A DNA stretch of 64,000 nt, taken from Xenophilus sp. Marseille-Q4582 (GTDB lineage: Bacteria; Pseudomonadota; Gammaproteobacteria; Burkholderiales; Burkholderiaceae_C). The position numbers were made by a program, and so were the translations under genes. The stretch spans positions 806,001-870,000 of the forward strand of contig NZ_CAKAKO010000001.1 in assembly GCF_916700565.1 (NCBI RefSeq), in the 5' to 3' direction. The stretch's first letter is position 1; every line of letters starts with the position of its first letter. This document shows, piece by piece, positions 9,301-16,614 of the stretch. The notes beneath the pieces were generated by a model. The model was given only the letters and a program-made list of their open reading frames with translations, was not told the DNA's origin and made no database searches.

Positions 9301-12300
9301 ACAGTTCGCCCTGCCTGGTCACCCACACGGTGCTGGCCGACTGGCTGCTGCGGCCTTCGCCATCGGTGGCGGTGGCCACCAGTTCCACCTGGCCGGCTTC
9401 CTTGAGCTGCGCCTCGCACAGCAGCAGGCCGCGCGAATCACTCTGGCCCGCACACAGGCTGCCCAGCTCGCGCGTCTCGGTCTTGTTGTCGTAGGTGTAG
9501 AAGCCGCCCACCATGCGCTTGCGGCTGGTGGTGGTGATGCGCGCGATGGCCTTCACCTCCAGCTTGGCGCCGGGCAGCGCCTTGCCGGCGAGGTCCAGCG
9601 CCAGGGCCTGGAACTTGAGCTTGCGGTCCGTGGACACCCAGCCTTCGGTCTTCAGGCCGGCGATCACCGACGCCGGCCACAGCGTCTGCACACTGCGCAG
9701 GGTCTGGATCTCGCCATTGGGGTCGGAGTAACTCGCTTCCAGCAGCAGCTCGCGCGGCGTCTGCGTGGCCAGCGGCACGTCCTTGATCTCGATCTGGCCG
9801 GCGCCGTTGCGGTCCAGCGTCAGGGGCAGCTTGTCGGCGACCACGCGCGTGTCCTGCGCGGCGCTCGCCGTTTCCTCGCCGTCGCCGGTGGCCACGTCGC
9901 TGTCGCCGTCACGCCGGGGCGCGCCGAAGCTGAAGCTGTCGAAGTCGGCAAACTCCAGCGACTTGGGCCGCACCAAGGCCGACACGCGCACCGGCAGGTT
10001 GGCGGCCCCGCCGCCCGACACGTAGTTGACCTGCACGTCGGTGGGCACGCTGCGCACCGCGACCAGGCCCTGCTTCTCGCGCGGCGCGATGCGGCCTTCG
10101 AGCACCGGCAGGCGGAATTCCTCGACGCGGAACTGGCCGGTGCTGAAGCTGCGGGTGCTTTCGCGGTCGGCGCCGCGGCCCGCGCTGGCACGCCGCAGCT
10201 CGACCTGGTAGACGCCGAGCTTGGCCGCCGCAGGGATGGCGAAGCTGCTGATCGCGTTCTCGATGCCGCTGGGGTTGGCGCGCCAGACGAGCGGCTGCTT
10301 GAACTCCTGTCCGCTGCCCACATGGGTGATGACCAGCTCGTCCGGTGCCTGGCGGGGCACGCCGAAGCCTTCGCCCGTGAGCGTGCGCACGTAGTGCTTC
10401 ATCGACACCGTCTCGCCCGCGCGCAGCAGCATGCGGTCGAACACGGTGTGGGCCACTTCGTCGGGATTGCGCTCCAGGCTGGTGGGCACGTTGAAGCGCC
10501 AGGGCTCGATGCCGCGCTGCCAGTGGCTCCAGGTGAAGGCGAGGTCTTCGACGCCCTGGGCATCGGTGGCGCGCGCGCTCACGAAGTAGGCCGGCTCGCT
10601 GTAGTCGCCTTCGGCCTGCGGGCAGCGCGGCGGCTCGGGGTTCACGCCCGGCAGGGCGGCGATGCCGCGCGCGTCGGTGGTGGCCGTGACGATCTCGCGC
10701 CCGTCGCAGGCCGACAGGCGCACCTTGGCGCCGGTCACGGGCAGGCCCTTGTCCAGCGTCGTGACCCAGGCCATCGCGTTCTCGCGGCCCAGCTTGAAAT
10801 GCACGGCCAGGTTGGTGGCCAGCGCGGTGGTTCGCACGTACATCGTGCGGCCGTCGCCATAGCGCTCGTCGAGCAGCGCGTCGCCCAGCTTGCGCGAGGC
10901 GATCTCCAGCACGTGGAAGCCCGGCGTGAGCGGAATGCCCACCACTTCGAAGGGGCGCGGGTCGGTGCCGGTCTGGGGCATGTCCAGCACCCTGGCGCCG
11001 GGCTGCTGGCCCAGCAACGTCACCATGCGCGACTGCACGTAGTCACGCTCGCTGCGCTCGATCACGGGCGGCAACTGCACGTGGCTGTCGCGCCGGGCTT
11101 CGTCGCGGCGCACGGTGTAGCGGTCTTCGTAGCGCTGCACCTTGCGCATCCAGTCGATGATCTCGGCGTCGGTCTTGGGCTGCAGATCCTTCACCTGGCC
11201 GGGCACCAGGGCGTGCACCTGCAGCTGCGGCTCCACGCGGCGCACGGTCACGTGCATCAGCGCCACGCCATCGGGTTCGGCCAGGCGTTCGATCACGCCG
11301 AAGGGCGCGGCCGCGAACTTGGCCAGCGGCGGCATCTGGCCGGTGCCGGTTTTGAGGGGGAAGGTGTCGGGTTCGCCCAGCATGCGGCCCGAGGCATCGG
11401 TGAAGTTGCGTGGCAGTTCGATGCTGAATTCGGTCTGCTCCGGGAAGGGCGCCGGCAGCATCAGGCCATTGACGACGGTGTCGTCGTCGGCGTTGTCGTC
11501 GTCGAAGCGGGGCTGGATGCTCTTGCCGCCGCCCTTGGCCACGATCTGCGCCGCCATCTTGCGTGTGACCGGCGCGTTGAAGGACAGGCGCATCGGCTTG
11601 AGCGGCAGGCAGGCGGCCTGCGCGTTCTCGCGCTCGCAGCTGAATTCGATGGCAAAGGGCTGACGCACCTCGAAGTCCAGCCGCCGCTCCACGGTGTTCG
11701 CCACGCCCGAGGGGGTGGCCACGCCCTTGCCGTAGACCAGCTGCAGGCGCCCGCCGGCGGTCAGCGTGCGGTTGCATTGCAGCGTGACGAAGCTCAGCGG
11801 CTCCTTCTTGCTGGCCGCTTCGTAGCCGCGCGACTTGAGCAGCGCCGCGCGTTCCTCGCCTTCCACCAGCTTGACCGGGATGCGCTCGCCCGCGCCATCG
11901 GCCGCGCACCAGACGTTCTGGCGCACGCTGTCCGGCGTGGCGGGGCCGTTGAGGCGCAGCACGAACATCTGCTGTTCGTCGATGGCACCGTAGCTGGGCC
12001 AGTGGCTGCGGATGAAGGGCCCGCCGGTGTGGAAGTCGAAGCGCTGCCGGCCTTCGATGGCCGCGCCGGTGGTCGACTTGAAGCCGGGCAGCACGCTGGC
12101 CGTGCAGCGCACACCGGGCGGCAGGTCGTTGGCGAAGTCCCACACCCAGCGCTTCTCGCCGGTCCAGCGGCCCGTGCCCTGGCCGGCCTGTGCGTCGTCG
12201 CAGCGCAGCGTCAGCGGGGCGGGCGCCTTGGGATCACCGAAGTTGACGGCCGCCTGGTCGAAGCTGGCCACCACCTGACGCACGCGCGACACCTCGCCCT

Positions 12301-12385
12301 GGGGCGTGAAGCTGCTGATCTGCAGGGCCTGCGCGGGGCCGGCGGCGACAAGGGCGAGGGCGAGGGAGACGAAAGAAGCTTTCAC
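6356..12385 (-). CDS. Bacterial alpha-2-macroglobulin with intact thioester motif
   Basis: 2009 aa from GTG 12385, chosen because it opens a signal peptide (VKASFVSLALALVAAGPAQA, cleavage after AQA about residue 20); upstream codons look non-coding. Domain order for the family: MG1 and further macroglobulin domains, bait-region domain, then the thioester and C-terminal domains. The thioester motif CLEQ is present in YPYSCLEQQTSK (Cys 1505, Gln 1508). Known role of YfhM-type proteins: periplasmic trapping of proteases, working beside PBP1C to guard a breached envelope. Two differences from E. coli YfhM (about 1650 aa): it is about 350 residues longer, and there is no lipobox Cys, so it should be a soluble periplasmic protein. 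The usual partner pbpC is on the same strand but about 6 kb downstream instead of adjacent. Confidence 0.92.
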   Translation of the reverse strand: MKASFVSLALALVAAGPAQALQISSFTPQGEVSRVRQVVASFDQAAVNFGDPKAPAPLTLRCDDAQAGQGTGRWTGEKRWVWDFANDLPPGVRCTASVLPGFKSTTGAAIEGRQRFDFHTGGPFIRSHWPSYGAIDEQQMFVLRLNGPATPDSVRQNVWCAADGAGERIPVKLVEGEERAALLKSRGYEAASKKEPLSFVTLQCNRTLTAGGRLQLVYGKGVATPSGVANTVERRLDFEVRQPFAIEFSCERENAQAACLPLKPMRLSFNAPVTRKMAAQIVAKGGGKSIQPRFDDDNADDDTVVNGLMLPAPFPEQTEFSIELPRNFTDASGRMLGEPDTFPLKTGTGQMPPLAKFAAAPFGVIERLAEPDGVALMHVTVRRVEPQLQVHALVPGQVKDLQPKTDAEIIDWMRKVQRYEDRYTVRRDEARRDSHVQLPPVIERSERDYVQSRMVTLLGQQPGARVLDMPQTGTDPRPFEVVGIPLTPGFHVLEIASRKLGDALLDERYGDGRTMYVRTTALATNLAVHFKLGRENAMAWVTTLDKGLPVTGAKVRLSACDGREIVTATTDARGIAALPGVNPEPPRCPQAEGDYSEPAYFVSARATDAQGVEDLAFTWSHWQRGIEPWRFNVPTSLERNPDEVAHTVFDRMLLRAGETVSMKHYVRTLTGEGFGVPRQAPDELVITHVGSGQEFKQPLVWRANPSGIENAISSFAIPAAAKLGVYQVELRRASAGRGADRESTRSFSTGQFRVEEFRLPVLEGRIAPREKQGLVAVRSVPTDVQVNYVSGGGAANLPVRVSALVRPKSLEFADFDSFSFGAPRRDGDSDVATGDGEETASAAQDTRVVADKLPLTLDRNGAGQIEIKDVPLATQTPRELLLEASYSDPNGEIQTLRSVQTLWPASVIAGLKTEGWVSTDRKLKFQALALDLAGKALPGAKLEVKAIARITTTSRKRMVGGFYTYDNKTETRELGSLCAGQSDSRGLLLCEAQLKEAGQVELVATATDGEGRSSQSASTVWVTRQGELWFGGEDHDRIDVLPEKKSYEPGEMAQFQVRSPFRFATALVAVEREGIIDTQVVQLNGQDPTVRLTVKPEWGPNVYVSVLALRGRLREVPWYSFFTWGWKAPREWWQAFWVEGREYVAPTAMVDLSKPAYRFGMAEIRVGAAAHKLDVKVSTDQPSYTVRGKAKVTITGLLPDGKPAAGAEVALAAVDQALLELMPNTSWNLLDAMLQRRSWGVSTSTAQMEIVGRRHYGKKAVPAGGGGGKAPARELLDTLLLWNPDIVLDAQGRATVEVPLNDALTTFRIVAVADIGTGFFGTGQATIATTQDLQIISGLPPLVREDDQFRAQITLRNTTGQAMKVAVTPRATLMQIPAQTVDIPAGEARDVFWDLTAPANMAQTRSQALMWEIEAKDTLGGAQDALKVTQRVVPAVPLTVQQATLVQVGGDAPFSLDVAPPAGALLPAGEPGAAPRGGLRMSLQPRLAEGLPGVRDWFANYPYSCLEQQTSKAIGLRDEKMWQGVVARMPAYLDSDGLASYFPPRGGDESRGSDTLTAYLLAASHEAAGIHPAFALPDAVRAPMESGLIAFVEGRIQRKFWSPRQDLDARKLAALEALSRYGKATGRMTTSLTVAPNQWPTSAVIDWINILRRVKDVPQREQRLAEADSVLKARLSYQGTKLIFSTEQGDYWWWLMASGDVNTARLLLTVMEDPAWKDDIGRLASGFIARQQNGAWHTTTANLWGGLALERFSRVHESTPVAGFTTATLRNAAAATAAAGSDKPASAVVDWSRVERIQATDPEGTQHGRSLFGAPASPGQFRNNGMFLPWPAGTGKNTLEVVQNGSGKPWLTLQSLAAVPLTQPFAAGYAVKKTVTPVEQAQAGKYTRGDVLRVALEINASTDMTWVALTDPVPGGATILGSGLGRDSQIATQGERQAQGAGWLAYEERSFEAFRAYYEYLPKGVTKVEYTVRLNNVGDFALPPTRAEALYAPEIFGETPNARMKVQAP

Positions 12386-12645
12386 GGCGGGCAAGCTCGA
12401 ACGGAAGACAGCGCCGGAGCGTAGCCGATCCGTGTGCCGCTGGACCCCCGCCGAATGGCCGGCCGACCGTTCGGCCTTGCGCGGGCCGTGCGCCGGCGCC
12501 GCGCGATGGCCCACTTCTACAATGCGCCGTGGCTGGCCGGCGTCCTGCGGTCGGTTCCTCACTCTTCGTCCGCCTGGCCCTTTGCTTGCCGGCCGCCGAC
12601 TCTGCGGCCGGCGCTGCCCGGCCTTCACCTGCCCTCGCGCCCGCC

Positions 12646-13830
12646 ATGAAACGCCATTGGGAAATCGACGCGCTGCGCGGGCTGATGCTGGTGCTGATGA
12701 CGCTCACGCACCTGCCCACGCGCCTGTCCGATCCGCTGGGCCAGCCCTTCGGGTGGGTGTCGGCGGCCGAGGGCTTCGTGCTGCTGTCGGCCTTCATGGC
12801 GGGCCTGGTCTACAGCCGCTACGCGCGCCGCGACGGGGTGGACGTGATGCGCCGCGCCTTCTGGCGGCGCGCGCTGGTCATCTACCTGTGCCATGCGGCG
12901 CTGCTGCTGTTCCTGCTCACCGTGATCGCCGTGCTGGGCGTGCGCGGCCAGCAGACGGCCGTGACGGACCTGCTGTCCTGGTACCTCGCGCAGCCCTGGC
13001 AGGGCTTCCTCTATGGCCTGGCGCTGATCTACGAGCCCGCGCTGCTGGACATCCTGCCCATGTACATCTTCTTCATGCTGCTGAGTCCGTGGGTGCTGGC
13101 TTTCGCCATGCGCCATGGCTGGTCGGGGGTGATGGTGGTCAGCGCCACCTTCTGGATGCTGGCGCAGCAGGGCTTCAGCGAATGGTTCTTCGGCTGGACG
13201 GTGGCGCTCACCGGGCTGCCCGTGCCCTTCCAGGAGATGGGCGCCTTCAACGCCTTCGCCTGGCAGTTCCTGTGGTTCTGCGGCCTGTGGCTGGGCGCCT
13301 CGCGCAGCGCGCCCGGGGCAGCGCCGCTGCGCTTTCCCTGGCCGGTCCTGGCGCTGGCCCTCGGGGTGGCGCTGGGCGGTTTCTGCTGGCGCCATTTCGG
13401 CCTGCACGGCCAGGCGCCCTTCGGCGCCGACGTGCAGCGCAACCTGTGGGTGGACAAGTGGCAGCTCGGGCCGCTGCGCCTGCTGAACCTGGCCGCGCTG
13501 GGCGTGGTCGCCGTGCGCTTCGGGCCCGGCTGGGCCGCCCGCCTGCCGCGGCTGCGGGTGCTGGAGGTGCTGGGACGGGCGTCGCTGCCGGCCTTCTGTG
13601 CGCACCTGGTGGCGGTGCTGATCGTGCTGGCGGTGTTCGGGGGCGACCCGCTGGCCCGAGCCTGGTGGGGCGATGCGCTGCTGATCGCGGCCGTCTTTGC
13701 GTTCATGGTGGCGGTGGCACGCTTCACGCAACGCGCCGATGCGGCGCCGCCGGAGGAAGAGGTGCCGGTGCCCGACGAGGAGGCGCCGCCGCTGGAAAGG
13801 ATGGCTCCGCCGGGCGGCACGGGCCCCTGA
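12646..13830 (+). CDS. OpgC-family membrane acyltransferase
   Basis: 394 aa with about ten hydrophobic helices. It starts MKRHWEIDALRGLMLVLMTLTHL, the signature opening of OpgC proteins (RGLxxxxxxxxH region of membrane acyltransferases), and keeps AAEGFVLLSAFMAGLVY. Known OpgC transfers succinyl groups from the cytoplasm to periplasmic glucans. No opgG/opgH glucan synthesis genes are in the window, so the acceptor here is unproven. The C-terminal 30 residues are a Pro/Glu-rich tail. The start has no clear Shine-Dalgarno; a TACAAT -10 box at 12518-12523 could serve it, giving a roughly 115-base leader. The 260-bp region shared with the divergent macroglobulin gene shows nothing else certain. 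Confidence 0.85.
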   Translation: MKRHWEIDALRGLMLVLMTLTHLPTRLSDPLGQPFGWVSAAEGFVLLSAFMAGLVYSRYARRDGVDVMRRAFWRRALVIYLCHAALLLFLLTVIAVLGVRGQQTAVTDLLSWYLAQPWQGFLYGLALIYEPALLDILPMYIFFMLLSPWVLAFAMRHGWSGVMVVSATFWMLAQQGFSEWFFGWTVALTGLPVPFQEMGAFNAFAWQFLWFCGLWLGASRSAPGAAPLRFPWPVLALALGVALGGFCWRHFGLHGQAPFGADVQRNLWVDKWQLGPLRLLNLAALGVVAVRFGPGWAARLPRLRVLEVLGRASLPAFCAHLVAVLIVLAVFGGDPLARAWWGDALLIAAVFAFMVAVARFTQRADAAPPEEEVPVPDEEAPPLERMAPPGGTGP

Positions 13831-13884
13831 CTGCGCCCGGCCTTTCGGGATGGGCGCGCGGCAGCCGGGGCCGCTGCCCGCGGA

Positions 13885-14760
13885 TCAGCGCGCGCTGGCG
13901 ACCGGCGCGCCCTGGGCAGCGCCGGGGGCGGCCGTTGCGGGCACGCCGGCCGGCACGGTGGGCGCCCCGGGCGGGGCGCTGACGGCGCCGGGTTGCAGCT
14001 GCGCGGTGATCACGTCATGCCACAACCGGTAGCCCTCGGCATTCATGTGCAGCTGGTCCTTGAGGAACAGCTCGGCGCGCGGGCGGCCCTGCGCGTCCAT
14101 CATGGCCGAGAAGGTGTCGATGTAGTCGACGTTGGCCTGCGTGCGCAGGTAGGCCGCCACCATCTCGTTGGCCAGCTGCACCTGGGGCAGCAGCTGCGCG
14201 CGCGAGGGGCTGGGCTTGATCGAGATGAAGCTGATGCGCGCCTGCGGCAGGGCGTTGCGCACGGTGCCGGCGAAGGCGGCGAAATCCTCCATCACCTGCA
14301 AGGGCGTGCGGCCCATGGCCAGGTCGTTGTCGCCCGCGTAGACCAGCACGTGGCGCGGCTTGTAGCGCAGCACCAGCTCGCGCACCAGCAGGCGGCATTC
14401 CGCCATGGTGGAGCCGCCGAAGCCGCGGTTGATCACCACCGGCCATTCGCTGAAGTCCTGCGCCAGGCTGGACCACATGCGCACCGTGGAACTGCCGACG
14501 AACAGCACGCCGTTCTCGGCCGGCAGGCGGGTCTTGTCGGCCTCCTCGAAGGCGCTGATGGCGCTTTTCCAGCGCGCCTGGGCGGCCAGGTACTCGGGCG
14601 AGGGCGCTTCGGCCCGTGGCGCCGGCGCGGCCGGTGGCACGCCCAGCGGGCCTTCCGCCTGCGCAGCGCCGGCGAACAGGGCCAGGGCGCAGAGGGCGGC
14701 CCGCAGGACCGGACGGCGCGGCGAGGGGAAGGAAGACAGAGCGCGAAACGGGGCAGGCAT
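13885..14760 (-). CDS. Secreted SGNH/GDSL-family hydrolase
   Basis: 291 aa from ATG 14760, which places a Sec signal peptide (ending AGAAQA, about residue 35) at the N-terminus. Blocks: I, LFVGSSTVRMW (Ser nucleophile); II, GFGGSTMAEC (oxyanion Gly); III, YAGDNDLAMG (oxyanion Asn); V, DQLHMNAEGY (Asp-His pair). This is a complete SGNH active site, so it is an esterase, lipase or acetylhydrolase of the periplasm; the substrate is unknown. The C-terminus is an Ala/Pro/Gly-rich tail. The 235 bp upstream (14761-14995) contain no gene I can support. Confidence 0.87.
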   Translation of the reverse strand: MPAPFRALSSFPSPRRPVLRAALCALALFAGAAQAEGPLGVPPAAPAPRAEAPSPEYLAAQARWKSAISAFEEADKTRLPAENGVLFVGSSTVRMWSSLAQDFSEWPVVINRGFGGSTMAECRLLVRELVLRYKPRHVLVYAGDNDLAMGRTPLQVMEDFAAFAGTVRNALPQARISFISIKPSPSRAQLLPQVQLANEMVAAYLRTQANVDYIDTFSAMMDAQGRPRAELFLKDQLHMNAEGYRLWHDVITAQLQPGAVSAPPGAPTVPAGVPATAAPGAAQGAPVASAR

Positions 14761-14995
14761 GGCGCGGCGAGGGTGGGGCAGGGGCAGGAAAGCCGAATCC
14801 GGCTGGTCCCACAACTCGGCAGGGCGGCTGTCGGTTGACAGCGATGGACCCGAGGGGGATGGGCCGCCATGGTAGGGGCGCCGCTGCGTTGGCGGTTGCG
14901 AGGCCGGTCCCGGAACGGCGGCGCCAGCGGCAGCTGTCGGCCGGGCACAACGGTTGACCGGCGCCATCGCGTCCCCCGGCGGCGCCCGTCCGATT

Positions 14996-16129
14996 TCAAA
15001 AACGGTCGCGGCCGGCCATCCGGGCGACGATCCGCAGGTCCGGGCCCAGGGCTTCGACGCTGCGGAACTCGAGCGCGGCGGCACCGGCCAGGGTGTGCAA
15101 CGGGCCCTGGGCGAACGGTTCGTGCGCCAGCCCGGCGCCTGCGCCCAGCAGCTTGGGCGCCAGGTACAGCAGCCATTCGTCGACCAGCCCGGCGCGCATC
15201 AACGCGCCGTTGAGCAGCGGGCCAGCTTCGACATGCAGTTCGTTCACTTCGCGGCGGCCCAGGTCGGCCATGAGCGCGCGCAGGTCCACCCGGCCTTCGG
15301 CGTCGGGCAGGCACTGCACCTGTGCGCCGCGGGCCTCCAGCGCGGCGATGCGCGCGGCATCGGTGCTCGCCGTGTAGAGCCAGACCGGCCGTTCGGCCAC
15401 GTCGAACAGCCGCGCCTGCGGAGGCGTGCGCAGCGTGCTGTCCACGATCACCAGCGCGGGCTGGCGCGGCAGGTCGGCCGCCTGGGGGGCGAGGCGCACG
15501 TCCAGGCGCGGATCGTCGGCCCGCACCGTGCCCACACCCGTCAGCACCGCGCCGGCCCGCGCGCGCCAGGCGTGGCCGTCGGCGCGCGCGGCTTCACCGG
15601 TGATCCACTGGCTGTCGCCATTGGGCAAGGCGGTGTGGCCATCGAGCGAGGCCGCGGCCTTGACGCGCACCCAGGGCTGCTGGCGCACCATGCGGCTGAA
15701 GAAGCCCAGGTTGAGTTCGCGCGACTCGGCGCCGCCAGGGCCGATCTCCACGTCGATGCCTGCGGCACGCATGCGCGCGAAGCCCTGGCCGGCCACGCGG
15801 GGGTTGGGGTCGGAAATGGCGGCCACCACGCGGCCGATACCGGCTTCGATCAGCGCGTCGCAGCAGGGGCCGGTGCGGCCGTGGTGCGAACAGGGCTCCA
15901 GCGTGACCCAGGCCGTGGCGCCCTTCACCGACACGCCGCGGCTGTGCGCGTCACGCAGCGCCATGATTTCGGCATGTGGGCCGCCGGCGCGCTGCGTGTG
16001 GCCTTCGCCCAGCACGTGGCCCTCGGCATCGGTGAGCACGCAGCCCACGCGCGGGTTGGGGCTCGAAATGACAAGCGCCTTCTGGGCCTGCGCCAGCGCG
16101 CGGGCCATGAAGGCGGGCAGGGAAGACAT
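14996..16129 (-). CDS. ribD: Riboflavin biosynthesis deaminase/reductase RibD
   Basis: 377 aa, normal length. N-terminal zinc deaminase domain: HAE in GGPHAEIMAL and PCSHHGRTGPC supply the zinc ligands and catalytic Glu (about residues 45-90). C-terminal NADPH-dependent reductase domain from about residue 150 (VRVKAAASLDGHTALPNGDSQWITG). It converts the GTP cyclohydrolase II product by deamination and then ribosyl side-chain reduction, steps 2 and 3 of riboflavin synthesis. Start ATG 16129 matches known RibD N-termini. The end of pilE lies 22 bases upstream on the same strand, so ribD may be co-transcribed with the pilin operon. No other rib gene is in the window. Confidence 0.96.
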   Translation of the reverse strand: MSSLPAFMARALAQAQKALVISSPNPRVGCVLTDAEGHVLGEGHTQRAGGPHAEIMALRDAHSRGVSVKGATAWVTLEPCSHHGRTGPCCDALIEAGIGRVVAAISDPNPRVAGQGFARMRAAGIDVEIGPGGAESRELNLGFFSRMVRQQPWVRVKAAASLDGHTALPNGDSQWITGEAARADGHAWRARAGAVLTGVGTVRADDPRLDVRLAPQAADLPRQPALVIVDSTLRTPPQARLFDVAERPVWLYTASTDAARIAALEARGAQVQCLPDAEGRVDLRALMADLGRREVNELHVEAGPLLNGALMRAGLVDEWLLYLAPKLLGAGAGLAHEPFAQGPLHTLAGAAALEFRSVEALGPDLRIVARMAGRDRF

Positions 16130-16151
16130 CGGCGAAGAAAGGGCAGGCGGA

Positions 16152-16604
16152 TCAGCGATCCCAGCATTCTTGCACGGTGGTCCCGCTGGCATTGTTCACG
16201 AGGTCGCGCAGGCCCGTGTTCGTCAGCGTGTAGTCCCCGCATTTGTCGGCGGCCTGGGCCGAGCCCGCGGCGCGCGAGGCCGTCAGGGTCCAGCTGGCGC
16301 CGTCGGTGGAGTTGAGCGCGATGGTGTAGCGGCCCGAGGGCACCGATTGCAGGCTGGCCGGAAAGGCGGCCGTCAGCGGGTAGGTCCCTTGCGCCGTGGC
16401 CGCGCGCTCCATCCAGGTTGCGGCCTGCTGCAGGCCCGAGCGCGCCTCGGCGCGGTGGCCGCGGCGCACGTATTCCTGGTAGCTGGGCAGCGCGATGGCG
16501 GCGAGGATGGCGACGATCGCGACGACGATCATGGCTTCGATCAGGGTGAAGCCGCCTGTCAGGCGCCGAGCCCGGCGCGAGGAGGAGATGTGCAGGTTGG
16601 ACAT
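16152..16604 (-). CDS. pilE: Type IV pilin-like protein (PilE-type minor pilin)
   Basis: 150 aa from ATG 16604. Class III prepilin signal: basic leader then [25 protein letters not shown], with Glu at mature position 5 (PilD cleavage and methylation site). Two Cys in the C-terminal third (DKCGDYTL and VQECWDR) form the usual D-region loop. Last gene of the fimT-pilV-pilW-pilX-pilY1-pilE operon, 10 bases after pilY1. By position it corresponds to the PilE minor pilin of Pseudomonas rather than the major pilin PilA. Confidence 0.9.
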   Translation of the reverse strand: MSNLHISSSRRARRLTGGFTLIEAMIVVAIVAILAAIALPSYQEYVRRGHRAEARSGLQQAATWMERAATAQGTYPLTAAFPASLQSVPSGRYTIALNSTDGASWTLTASRAAGSAQAADKCGDYTLTNTGLRDLVNNASGTTVQECWDR

Positions 16605-16614
16605 CGGTGCGTCC

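Noticed and set aside
6965-12424. An 1819-codon open frame on the plus strand
   Set aside because: It runs antisense to the alpha-2-macroglobulin gene; low-complexity His/Arg/Ala/Gly-rich translation with no domain. A product of high GC at third codon positions.
12386-12645. Extension of the macroglobulin frame to 12628 (81 more codons)
   Set aside because: The added part is Arg/Pro-rich and would put the clear signal peptide in the middle of the protein; GTG 12385 is preferred.
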